From: ARS1285 sp038045965
GTDB lineage: Archaea > Nanobdellota > Nanobdellia > Pacearchaeales > GW2011-AR1
DNA: 29,119 nt
Assembly (NCBI GenBank): GCA_038045965.1
Contig: JBBSXD010000033.1
Location: forward strand, 1-29,119
Direction: 5' to 3'
The notes under the pieces are model-generated. The model saw only the letters and a list, made by a program, of their open reading frames with translations. It searched no databases and was not told the DNA's origin. A program made the position numbers and the translations under genes. This document shows positions 6,916 through 14,103 of the stretch, in pieces; within the stretch, counting starts at the first letter, position 1; each line of letters starts with the position of its first letter.

Positions 6916-7392
6916 ATGTTTTTAAATAAAAAGATTAAGCGAGCTATTTTTAGAAGACCTTATTCTTTTTATTTTATTTTTTTATTTTTTTTATTCTTAT
7001 TTTCTGATATTTGGATTAATAAACTGTATATAACTTATAGAGTTTTAATAGAAAAATCTTATTATGGAATCTTATTTATTTTTTTAATTTTAACAATTGC
7101 ATTTCTGACAAGTTTGAATATAAATTTGATAATTATAAAATTCAAAGAGTTTAAAAAAATTAATTATAATAGCGGTGGTTTTACAACATTGGGAATATTT
7201 TTTGGTGTTCTTGGAGGAGCTTGTCCAGGATGTATTGTAGGTTTATTTCCTGCAGTAACGGGGATTTTTTTAGGAACAGGAGCTAGTTTGAATTTGCTTC
7301 CATTTAAAGGAATAGAATTGCAGATTTTATCTGTTATATTACTAGTTATCTCGGCAAAATTATTAAGTAAAAATAATGTTTGTAAGATTTAA
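6916..7392 (+). CDS. Four-helix membrane protein with a CPGC motif
   Basis: A protein of 158 residues with about four hydrophobic segments (near 18-34, 50-78, 88-120 and 133-150). A glycine-rich segment GGFTTLG...GVLGGACPGCIVGLFP contains a CxxC pair (C103, C106) at the membrane, flanked by small residues. I do not recognise the family. The CxxC in a membrane setting and the position 1 nt after a DsbA-like gene suggest a thiol relay, as with CcdA/DsbD-like electron carriers, but those families have different motifs. The CPGC could equally be a metal site. The cysteine at the extreme C-terminus (NVCKI) is isolated. Confidence 0.6.
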   Translation: MFLNKKIKRAIFRRPYSFYFIFLFFLFLFSDIWINKLYITYRVLIEKSYYGILFIFLILTIAFLTSLNINLIIIKFKEFKKINYNSGGFTTLGIFFGVLGGACPGCIVGLFPAVTGIFLGTGASLNLLPFKGIELQILSVILLVISAKLLSKNNVCKI

Positions 7393-7408
7393 ACTAGTTT
7401 CACAAAAG

Positions 7409-7420
7409 CTTTTAAATATA
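7409..7420 (+). promoter_or_regulatory. TATA box of the thioredoxin-like gene
   Basis: CTTTTAAATATA is centred about 26 nt before the ATG at 7440. The redox cluster therefore probably has a second, internal promoter. Confidence 0.5.
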
Positions 7421-7439
7421 AGTATTTGTTGTTTTAATT

Positions 7440-7844
7440 ATGGTTATAAAAAATAAGAAAGGAAATATAATAAAAAATAAATATTTTTTAATTAGTATAG
7501 GTATAATAATTTTTTTTCTTATTTTATTAAGTACTCCTGTTATAGATATACGTGCTGGAAAGTATGATGATTTTGCTAAGTGCGTTTCTGGTGGTGGAGT
7601 TAAAATGTATGGAGCATATTGGTGTGCTCATTGTAATAATCAAAAAAAATTATTTGGTGGTAGTTTTAGTGAAATAAATTATATAGAATGTTCTTTACCT
7701 AATAATGGAGGACAAACTCAAGAATGTATAGGTGCAAATATTGAATCTTATCCAACTTGGGAGTTTGGAGATGGAAGTAGGGAACAGGGCGAGATATCTT
7801 TAGATAAGTTATCTCAAGTTACTGGCTGTATTTTACCTAAATAA
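7440..7844 (+). CDS. VKOR-type thioredoxin domain protein, membrane anchored
   Basis: A protein of 134 residues with an N-terminal membrane anchor (about 15-32) and a short thioredoxin-like domain. Its active site is GAYWCAHC (C62, C65) followed by NNQKKLFG, with further cysteines at 48, 84 and 96 and the segment SYPTWEF. This pattern is that of the thioredoxin domain usually fused to, or encoded beside, vitamin-K-epoxide-reductase-like (VKOR) proteins. Here no VKOR is present; instead a DsbB homologue starts 1 nt after the stop. The pair may thus form a DsbB-linked oxidant, with DsbB replacing VKOR. Family assignment is by motif recognition. Confidence 0.8.
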   Translation: MVIKNKKGNIIKNKYFLISIGIIIFFLILLSTPVIDIRAGKYDDFAKCVSGGGVKMYGAYWCAHCNNQKKLFGGSFSEINYIECSLPNNGGQTQECIGANIESYPTWEFGDGSREQGEISLDKLSQVTGCILPK

Positions 7845-7845
7845 A

Positions 7846-8421
7846 ATGGCAAAAGAAAATGTAGTTAGTATGTTAGAATTGTTAACTTTAATAAGTATTA
7901 TTTTTATTTTCTTTTTATTCTTTTTATTTATATTAAAATTTGTTTTTAAAAAAGATACTAAATTATATAAATTTATAGTGCATTTTTTACAGAATCATTA
8001 TTTGTTCTTAGGTTTTTTAATATCTTTAGTAGCTACATTAGGAAGTTTATTTTATTCAGATATTATGGGATATGCTCCTTGTAGATTATGCTGGTATCAG
8101 AGAATTTTCATGTATCCTCAAGTTATTCTATTTTTAATTGCTTTTAATTCTAAAAGAAATATGAGTATAATATGGAATAGTTTAATTTTGTCTTTATTTG
8201 GAGGATTAATTGCCCTATACCATTATATGATGCAGATAGGTCTTGTAGATGAATTAGGGTGCAATGTTGTAGGATTTTCTGCAAAGTGTTCAGAATTTTT
8301 TTCTTTGGCTTATGGATTTATTACCATTCCTATGATGTCTTTGGTTGCTTTTGCTTTGCTTATAATAATTTGCTATGGAAAAATTAGAGCTTGCGAAGAA
8401 AGAAATATTTATAATAAATAA
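7846..8421 (+). CDS. dsbB: DsbB-family disulfide bond formation protein
   Basis: Quinone-dependent membrane oxidase that re-oxidises DsbA-type proteins. The 191 residues hold about five hydrophobic segments, one of them (12-35) an additional N-terminal helix before the four-helix DsbB core. The first redox pair is in APCRLCWYQR (C79, C82), the DsbB/BdbC hallmark, followed by the signature segment IFMYPQVILF. The second pair (C139, C148) lies in GCNVVGFSAKC. Both pairs and the WYQR segment are intact, so the enzyme looks active. It starts 1 nt after the thioredoxin-like gene and is followed 14 nt on by a VTT-domain protein. The short lysine-rich cytoplasmic piece after the first helix is unusual. 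Confidence 0.9.
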   Translation: MAKENVVSMLELLTLISIIFIFFLFFLFILKFVFKKDTKLYKFIVHFLQNHYLFLGFLISLVATLGSLFYSDIMGYAPCRLCWYQRIFMYPQVILFLIAFNSKRNMSIIWNSLILSLFGGLIALYHYMMQIGLVDELGCNVVGFSAKCSEFFSLAYGFITIPMMSLVAFALLIIICYGKIRACEERNIYNK

Positions 8422-8435
8422 ATAGTTTTTGTTAT

Positions 8436-9053
8436 ATGAAATTTATAAAATCTTTTTTAAGTTTGTTTTTAATTGTTTTTTTGTTTGTTTTTGTTTCATA
8501 TATAGTACAAACAAATTTTGTTAATTTGGAAAGTTATATTTCTAAGAATTATTATTGGGCATTAATATTCATAATTCTAGAAATATTTGCTACTGTAGCT
8601 GCTCCAGTGAGTGCAGTGCCATTAATCCCAATATTTTCTAATATTTATGGATGGTTTATTACTGGATTACTTAGTATTATAGGCTGGACTATAGGATCAG
8701 TTATATCTTTTTTTTTAGCAAGAAAATATGGTGTGCCTTTAGTTAATAAATTAGTAAATTTGGATAAGGTACATAAACTAGAAAAAAATATTCCAGATGA
8801 ACATTTGTTTTTGAGTATAGTTATTTTGAGAATGATATTACCTGTTGATATTTTAAGTTATGCTTTGGGATTATTTAGCAAAGTTAAATTTGGCACTTAT
8901 TTTTGGGCTACATTAATAGGTATAATACCTTTTGCGTTTATATGGGCATATGTGGGAATACTTCCTATCTATTATCAAATTAATATTATAGTAACTACTA
9001 TTTTAATTATTATTTTAATTTTTTTAGTATATAAGAAAAAGAAAATTATTTAG
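8436..9053 (+). CDS. VTT/DedA-family (TVP38/TMEM64-like) membrane protein
   Basis: Integral membrane protein of 205 residues with about five hydrophobic segments. The VTT (SNARE-associated/DedA) core is visible: the re-entrant segment PVSAVPLIPIFSNIYGWF, the glycine-rich segment SIIGWTIGSVISFFLARKYG and the conserved arginine/proline region LRMILPVDILSYALGLF. Family members are lipid scramblases or transporters of undecaprenyl or other polyprenyl phosphates in bacteria; the archaeal substrate is not known. It closes the redox cluster 14 nt after dsbB. Its stop overlaps the convergent rpo11 gene by 8 nt. Confidence 0.85.
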   Translation: MKFIKSFLSLFLIVFLFVFVSYIVQTNFVNLESYISKNYYWALIFIILEIFATVAAPVSAVPLIPIFSNIYGWFITGLLSIIGWTIGSVISFFLARKYGVPLVNKLVNLDKVHKLEKNIPDEHLFLSIVILRMILPVDILSYALGLFSKVKFGTYFWATLIGIIPFAFIWAYVGILPIYYQINIIVTTILIIILIFLVYKKKKII

Positions 9054-9309
9054 CTTTTTTAAATTCTTCTTTATATTTTTCAAGATCTTTTTGTATTTTT
9101 GAGATCGCTTCTGAAAGTGCTTTTTTTGCAGTTTTTCCATCTGTTTTTATTTTGAGTATTAAAGGTTTTGAATAGTGTTCTTTTTTCCAAGCTGCAAGTT
9201 TAACATTTGAATCTTTGTTCAGATAAGTTCTTATTATCTCAACAATTGTTTGATTGTCTATAGAAACAACTAATTCATTTTTTTCGTCATTTATAATATT
9301 TATTTCCAT
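9046..9309 (-). CDS. rpo11: DNA-directed RNA polymerase subunit Rpo11 (RpoL)
   Basis: A protein of 87 residues matching the archaeal Rpo11/eukaryotic Rpb11 family, which pairs with Rpo3 to form the assembly platform of RNA polymerase. Family features are the start MEINIINDEKNELVVSI, the middle helix IVEIIRTYLNKDSNVKLAAW, the HYSKPLILKIKTDG strand (normally H-P-x-x-x-x-P-x-L-x-I-x-T) and the C-terminal helix KALSEAISKIQKDLEKYKEEF. The HP motif has degenerated to HYSKP, typical of fast-evolving small-genome archaea. It is a single gene, convergent with the VTT gene (8-nt overlap), with its own TATA box. Confidence 0.85.
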   Translation of the reverse strand: MEINIINDEKNELVVSIDNQTIVEIIRTYLNKDSNVKLAAWKKEHYSKPLILKIKTDGKTAKKALSEAISKIQKDLEKYKEEFKKAK

Positions 9310-9328
9310 AATCTACTGAGAAAAAGAA

Positions 9329-9342
9329 GGTTTTTAAATTTT
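9329..9342 (-). promoter_or_regulatory. TATA box of rpo11
   Basis: On the minus strand AAAATTTAAAAACC is centred about 27 nt before the ATG at 9309, consistent with a leaderless mRNA. Confidence 0.55.
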
Positions 9343-9391
9343 CTCTTTATTCTGATTTTTATTAATATTCTTTTAATAGCAGAGAACAGAT

Positions 9392-9402
9392 AAATTTAAA
9401 AG
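9392..9402 (+). promoter_or_regulatory. TATA box of the 310-aa unknown gene
   Basis: AAATTTAAAAG is centred 27 nt before the ATG at 9424. Confidence 0.55.
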
Positions 9403-9423
9403 TAGTAAATAATATAAACATTT

Positions 9424-10356
9424 ATGGGATTTTTAAGTTTAATAGCAAAAGGAACGCAAGTTCTAAATTATTTTGGTAGAAGATTTAATAGTGTTAATGA
9501 TAAAGGATTGGATTTGAGTAATTATAATTATAGAAATTCGAGAAATGGTAGTTATTTAGAGGATAAAATAAGAGAATGTGATAGGGATTTATTGGCAGAT
9601 TCTGATGTAAACTTAAGCGATACAGTTCCAGATTTTAATTTAAGAGGCAATTTGTATAAACTAGCTTATAAAAGATTGGATATTGCCAACGGAGATTTAG
9701 CTGGAAGAATTTATGAATTTATGAGAGATTATGTTTTTGATACAGAGAAATTAGATTATAAGAATGTAAATGATACTATTAAATATCTAAGAGCTTTATC
9801 TTTAAATTCTAATACACATGGTGAAGCTAAGCAAGCTACTGAAACCGCAATTACAGTTCTTAGCCATTTAAATGATTATTTAGTTAGACAATCTGAAAGA
9901 GGAAAAGAAGCAAGCTCACAAGGATTAAAAAATTATTTATTTGGAGAAAGAGGAGTATTAACTAAAAAAAGATTATCTGATATGAAAAGAGTTAGTGATT
10001 ATTTAGCTAAAAATAGTTCAAAATTTAGAGAAAAAACAAATTATAAAATAGCTACCAAGGAAAATTTTGATAGTCTAAATATTTCTTATACTAGAAATGA
10101 AAATGGTAAACTGTTTGCTAATGTTAACGATGATAATTCAATTGGAATGTACACAGATTATGGAAAGTTATATTGGAATGTATTTGATAAAATGTTTGGT
10201 AATATTGAAGGAAAAGTAGATACAAGATCTGCTGTTACAAATTATGTTAAGAGATCTTTAACTAGTTTAAACAATCACGGAAAAGTAGATTTTTTGAAGC
10301 ATTTTGATTGGAAGAAAAAATCTATTGAAGATTATGCTAGGTTTGTGAGAAGATAG
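9424..10356 (+). CDS. Hypothetical protein, 310 aa, mostly helical
   Basis: I do not recognise a family. The protein is soluble, without a signal peptide or clear membrane segment, although the first 16 residues (MGFLSLIAKGTQVLNYF) are mildly hydrophobic. It is rich in Asn, Lys, Asp and Tyr and appears mostly alpha-helical from residue 70 to 215. A stretch of alternating charged and aromatic residues near 235-265 (NVNDDNSIGMYTDYGKLYWNVFDKMFG) may form a small beta domain. There are no cysteines beyond C37 and no catalytic motif that I can name. It has its own promoter and stands alone between rpo11 (divergent) and a convergent regulator gene. Confidence 0.7.
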   Translation: MGFLSLIAKGTQVLNYFGRRFNSVNDKGLDLSNYNYRNSRNGSYLEDKIRECDRDLLADSDVNLSDTVPDFNLRGNLYKLAYKRLDIANGDLAGRIYEFMRDYVFDTEKLDYKNVNDTIKYLRALSLNSNTHGEAKQATETAITVLSHLNDYLVRQSERGKEASSQGLKNYLFGERGVLTKKRLSDMKRVSDYLAKNSSKFREKTNYKIATKENFDSLNISYTRNENGKLFANVNDDNSIGMYTDYGKLYWNVFDKMFGNIEGKVDTRSAVTNYVKRSLTSLNNHGKVDFLKHFDWKKKSIEDYARFVRR

Positions 10357-10375
10357 AATTTTTATAATTCTTTAA

Positions 10376-11422
10376 TTAAAAATCTTTGTTATCTTCTTCT
10401 AATAATTCTGAACCACCAAGGTATTTATTAACTTCTTTTTCTTCTTTTTCTCTTAAATCTCGCACTTCTCTTTTTTTTTGTTCTATTATTTTTCTTCTCG
10501 TTTCCTCTTCTTTCTCTTTTTCAAGAATTCTTAAATTTTTTTCTTGTTCAATTCTTTTTCTGTCTTTTTCTCTAGACTCTCTTAAAATTCTTTGTCTTTC
10601 TTCAATTTTCCTTTTTTCTTCAAATCTTTCTTTTTCTAGAATTACTAATTTTTTCTCATGTAATTTCTGTAAATCTCCTATAGTAGTTCTACCTTTGTCT
10701 AATTTTCTAATATCCAAGTCTTTGTTTGTATGAAAAACGAGATTTTTATCATCTTCTTTAATATTAATAATTTTTCTTGCTCTTTCTAGCGAAATTTCTT
10801 CTGCTGTTTTTTTAGATATTTCTTGTCTTGGTTCTTCATCTATAAAAATCATTTCTTCTTCAGGTATAAGATCTAATAATTTTCCATCATTAGTAACTAG
10901 AATTGGCTGATTTTTTATATTTGACATAGATTTCTTTCTTAAATTTATATGAAAAAGTTGTTCTATTTTTATTATTATCTTTTTTGCATTTTCAGGGATA
11001 TTTTTATTTTCAATCATTTTTATTGAGACTTCCGATTCTCCTATATAATTAGCCAATTGTTTCTGAGACCAACCTCTTCTTCTTCTGTTCTTCATAATTT
11101 CCCAGTGAAAATAATCTGATAAGTCTAGATTTTCTTTTTCTGGTCTTTCTAATTCTGGATTTTTTTCTAGCTCTTTTAATCTATCTCTTTTTAAGAAAGT
11201 GTCAGATTTTCTTGCTTCTCTTATTCTTGTTAGAGCTCTCATTCTTTCTGAAACTCTTGTTGTTTCAGATTCTTTTATTTGATTAGAAGTGGGTTTTTTA
11301 ATTATAGGGATATTTTCAATTATAGAACATCTCTCACATAAATTTATCGATCTTAATTCATTTATAGCATCAAAAATTTTTACTTTCTCTTCTGCAACAC
11401 CGCATAGATAACAATTTCTCAT
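10376..11422 (-). CDS. MBF1-like zinc-ribbon/HTH protein with long coiled coil
   Basis: A protein of 348 residues built from three parts. Residues 1-35 form a zinc-binding knuckle with two pairs, CYLC (C4, C7) and CERC (C29, C32). Residues about 104-161 are an XRE-type helix-turn-helix with the phrase RRRGWSQKQLANYIGESEVSIKMIENK. Residues about 253-333 are an almost uninterrupted run of Glu, Lys and Arg, a coiled coil or single alpha-helix. The zinc-ribbon plus HTH order is that of archaeal MBF1, a bridging factor between regulators and TBP or a ribosome-associated factor. Archaeal MBF1 is normally about 150-170 residues, so this protein is more than twice that length. What the helical tail binds is unknown. 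Confidence 0.8.
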   Translation of the reverse strand: MRNCYLCGVAEEKVKIFDAINELRSINLCERCSIIENIPIIKKPTSNQIKESETTRVSERMRALTRIREARKSDTFLKRDRLKELEKNPELERPEKENLDLSDYFHWEIMKNRRRRGWSQKQLANYIGESEVSIKMIENKNIPENAKKIIIKIEQLFHINLRKKSMSNIKNQPILVTNDGKLLDLIPEEEMIFIDEEPRQEISKKTAEEISLERARKIINIKEDDKNLVFHTNKDLDIRKLDKGRTTIGDLQKLHEKKLVILEKERFEEKRKIEERQRILRESREKDRKRIEQEKNLRILEKEKEEETRRKIIEQKKREVRDLREKEEKEVNKYLGGSELLEEDNKDF

Positions 11423-11442
11423 TAGATTGATTAGAGTATGCT

Positions 11443-11455
11443 CTTTTTATTTTTA
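11443..11455 (-). promoter_or_regulatory. Weak TATA-like box of the MBF1-like gene
   Basis: On the minus strand CTAAAAATAAAAA is centred about 27 nt before the ATG at 11422. It is poorer in TA steps than the other boxes. Confidence 0.35.
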
Positions 11456-11475
11456 GTGGTTATTGGAAATATATT

Positions 11476-12129
11476 TCATTTAAAATAAGAGGATATTTCT
11501 TCAGCAGTTTTTATATCTGTAACTTTTATTTTTCTATTAATTAAAATTGTTGGAAGCTCTTTTATATCATAATTTTTCAGTAATAAATTAACTGCAATTA
11601 TGTTATTGTCTCCTGCAATTGGAATAAGCAATAAATCATGCCCTTTCTCGTCTTTTATTTTCTCTAATATCTTAGAAAATGCTTCCTGTTTAGCTTTAGT
11701 ATTTATTGAAGGATCATTATATTTATAAAAATAAACTACCTCATTATAATTATTCTTACATTTTTCTTTTATTTTTATAGAGTTTAATAATAGATTTGTT
11801 CTTAATAAATCATATTTTTTATGTTGTATTCTAATATTATCTGTTAATTTGCTTGCATACTCATATCTCCCAATAATTTCTGCCTCTTCAAATATTTTAT
11901 CTGCAAAATCAATATTTTTTTCTATAGCATCTTTACAATCAAATTCTCCAAATGTATAAATTTCTGATTGTAGTTTTATATCAAGTAAATCTAATTCAGA
12001 CTGTTGATATAAATTGGATATTTGATTGGATCTCCAATTTTCTAATAGAATTCCTATAAATATGCCTATTAAAAAAATAAATAAAGTTATTACAAATGCA
12101 TGCCAAAATGCAATTTTATCATTTGTCAT
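11476..12129 (-). CDS. Membrane-anchored thioredoxin-fold-like protein without CxxC
   Basis: A protein of 217 residues with one N-terminal membrane segment (about 10-29), an extracytoplasmic helical region (30-125) and a C-terminal domain resembling a thioredoxin fold. The cues are the strand EVVYFYKYNDP in the position where thioredoxins have their CxxC loop, a second strand LLLIPIAGDN, and the cis-proline-like segment ELPTILINRKI. The active-site cysteines are absent: the only cysteines are C60 and C124 in the helical part. It would therefore act as a binding or scaffolding module and not as a redox enzyme. It has a candidate promoter of its own in the 36-nt gap downstream of the glycosyltransferase gene. 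Confidence 0.65.
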   Translation of the reverse strand: MTNDKIAFWHAFVITLFIFLIGIFIGILLENWRSNQISNLYQQSELDLLDIKLQSEIYTFGEFDCKDAIEKNIDFADKIFEEAEIIGRYEYASKLTDNIRIQHKKYDLLRTNLLLNSIKIKEKCKNNYNEVVYFYKYNDPSINTKAKQEAFSKILEKIKDEKGHDLLLIPIAGDNNIIAVNLLLKNYDIKELPTILINRKIKVTDIKTAEEISSYFK

Positions 12130-12149
12130 AACTTGTTAGAATTATTTAA

Positions 12150-12159
12150 TATATAAATT
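12150..12159 (-). promoter_or_regulatory. TATA box of the thioredoxin-fold membrane protein gene
   Basis: On the minus strand AATTTATAT is centred about 25 nt before the ATG at 12129, in the gap after the glycosyltransferase stop. Confidence 0.45.
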
Positions 12160-12165
12160 GTATTA

Positions 12166-13395
12166 TTATCTCCAAATGTAATCTTTTTTATAAAAGTACC
12201 ATATAGCATTAACCATTATAAAAGGATAAAATATAACATAAAATATAAGATAAAAAGGGATATCTACAAAGTTTTCTTTTGATTTTATTTTTTCTTTTAA
12301 TGTATTCATTATTAAAATTAAATATATAATACCTGCTATAAATAAGATTATACCTAAATAATTTAAGATACTAGGAGTTATATATAAATCGTTAAGAGTT
12401 ATAATAGGGGTGTTTGCAATTATAGAATATTTTACAGATAGATAACTAATTAAAAATCTTGTACTTATCAAATATAAAAATATACTAAGGCCTACTAACC
12501 CTAAAAACATATTTATTATAAAAAAAGGTATAATAAAAGCTCCTAACATTCCTTTTTTTCCTATTACATGATAATATTTTTTTATACATTGTAATCCTCC
12601 TATATTCCATCTCCTTCTTTGAATAAACCAAGGTTTTATTTTTGTAGGGACTTTACTTAGGACTCCCGTAGATAAACTCATTTTTCTGTCCCATCCATTA
12701 TATGCAAGATGCCAAGTAGCTTCTATATCTTCTGTTAAGTTTTTTTCATCGAATCCATTTATATCTTCTAGAGCTTTTTTTCTATAAATTGCAAGAGGTC
12801 CTGGAGTTACATATATAGCATCTATATACTCTAATAATTTTCTTCCAAAACTAATTGTGATATATTCTATACTTTGTAATCTGGACCAAAAATTTATTTT
12901 ATTTTTGACTAGTATAGGACAAGTTACTGCTCCTACTTTTTCATTATCAAAATAACCTATCATTTTCTTTAAAGCATCTTCTTTTGGAAATGAATCTGCG
13001 TCAACTACTGCTACTAATTCTGAATCTAGTGTTTCCCATGCTTTGTTTAAACTAGACGCTTTTCCTAAATTTTTCTCATTGTTGATTAAACTTAATTTTG
13101 GATATTTTATTAATAGATCTTCTACAATTTTTTTTGTATTATCTTTTGAACAATCATTTATAATTATCACTTCTTTAACATTATTATAATCTATAGCAAA
13201 AATATGTTCTATTGTTTCTTTAATAGTAAGCTCTTCATTATAAGCAGGAGTTATAAATGATATAGAATAATTTTTTGTTATTTTGGGATATGAAAAAAAG
13301 TTATTCTTGTTTTTAAAATAAATGCTTAAAAATAATGATAACATATATATAGATATAAACATATAAGTTAAGTAAATGTAGGGAAGGAATTCCAT
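12166..13395 (-). CDS. Processive-type family 2 glycosyltransferase, membrane
   Basis: Membrane glycosyltransferase of 409 residues that transfers sugars from a nucleotide-sugar donor, with the same plan as hyaluronan, cellulose and poly-GlcNAc synthases. One N-terminal membrane helix (about 8-27) precedes the GT-A catalytic domain with ITPAYNEE (49-55), the metal-binding DAD (132-134), the TED catalytic base region (221-223) and the QRRRW motif (259-263, the Q-x-x-R-W hallmark of processive enzymes). Three or four membrane helices follow between 285 and 400. All catalytic motifs are present. It probably makes or exports a cell-surface polysaccharide or glycolipid. It begins immediately after the scpB stop, with no spacer, so the two genes are cotranscribed. 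Confidence 0.9.
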   Translation of the reverse strand: MEFLPYIYLTYMFISIYMLSLFLSIYFKNKNNFFSYPKITKNYSISFITPAYNEELTIKETIEHIFAIDYNNVKEVIIINDCSKDNTKKIVEDLLIKYPKLSLINNEKNLGKASSLNKAWETLDSELVAVVDADSFPKEDALKKMIGYFDNEKVGAVTCPILVKNKINFWSRLQSIEYITISFGRKLLEYIDAIYVTPGPLAIYRKKALEDINGFDEKNLTEDIEATWHLAYNGWDRKMSLSTGVLSKVPTKIKPWFIQRRRWNIGGLQCIKKYYHVIGKKGMLGAFIIPFFIINMFLGLVGLSIFLYLISTRFLISYLSVKYSIIANTPIITLNDLYITPSILNYLGIILFIAGIIYLILIMNTLKEKIKSKENFVDIPFYLIFYVIFYPFIMVNAIWYFYKKDYIWR

Positions 13396-13983
13396 TTATA
13401 ATTCTCCTTTGTTTTCATTTTGAATTTCTAATTCTTTTGGTTGTTCAGAATCTTCTGGATTACTCAATATACTATTATTTACATTTTGTAAATTAAAATA
13501 ATCAAAGAAATCATCGCTTAATTTTAGTTCGTTAGTGTGACCTATTTTTTTTGCCTGCACTAATCCTATATTTATAAAATTTTTTATATGACCATAAGCT
13601 TTATTTCCTCTTATTTTTATTATTACCGATTGTTTTACTGGTTGTTTATAGGCGATTACTGCTAGTGTTTCTTGTTCGGCTTTTGTGAATTCAGAAGAAC
13701 CCGTTGCTAGTTTGTTTACCATAGAAGTATATTCTGGTTTTACGTCCATTTTCCACATATTCTCTTTAGAGATTATTTCAATAGCAGAATTTTTATTATT
13801 ATAATTTTTAATTAAAATTTCTATTAATTCTTTAAGCATTAATGGGTTTATATCAGTAAGAAGAACTAAATCTTTTAGGGATAAATATCTAGCTGATAAA
13901 AAAAGAGCAGCTTCTATTTTTTTTAGATTTTCTATTTGTTTTTCTTCTTCAATTTCTTTTATTGTTTCAGAGGTAATTATCAT
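13396..13983 (-). CDS. scpB: ScpB, segregation and condensation protein B
   Basis: A winged-helix protein of 195 residues that, with ScpA (kleisin) and SMC, forms the condensin complex. Two tandem winged-helix domains are expected, and the family signature is clear: the first domain begins KKIEAALFLSARYLSLKDL, and the second contains TKAEQETLAVIAYKQPVKQS followed by IIKIRGNKAYGHIKNFINIG. The last 25 residues are acidic and polar and vary in the family. No scpA or smc lies in this window. It is followed without a gap by the GT2 gene. A TATA box lies 27 nt upstream. Confidence 0.9.
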   Translation of the reverse strand: MIITSETIKEIEEEKQIENLKKIEAALFLSARYLSLKDLVLLTDINPLMLKELIEILIKNYNNKNSAIEIISKENMWKMDVKPEYTSMVNKLATGSSEFTKAEQETLAVIAYKQPVKQSVIIKIRGNKAYGHIKNFINIGLVQAKKIGHTNELKLSDDFFDYFNLQNVNNSILSNPEDSEQPKELEIQNENKGEL

Positions 13984-14004
13984 ATTTTTAATAGAATAAG
14001 CGGC

Positions 14005-14015
14005 AATTTAAAGTT
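14005..14015 (-). promoter_or_regulatory. TATA box of scpB-GT2 operon
   Basis: On the minus strand ACTTTAAATTG is centred about 27 nt before the ATG at 13983. Confidence 0.5.
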
Positions 14016-14069
14016 TTTTATAGAATTGATATAATATATTTTTTAATATTTTTATATTTTTTTTAATGG

Positions 14070-14080
14070 GATTTAAATAC
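14070..14080 (+). promoter_or_regulatory. TATA box of the PduL-like gene
   Basis: GATTTAAATAC is centred about 28 nt before the ATG at 14104, supporting that ATG over the internal one at 14116. Confidence 0.5.
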
Positions 14081-14103
14081 TAATTTTATATTTTTATTTT
14101 GAG

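Noticed and set aside
10386..10733. Plus-strand open frame rich in Ser and Phe
   Set aside because: It is the antisense of the Glu/Lys/Arg coiled coil of the MBF1-like gene, whose codon bias keeps the opposite strand open.
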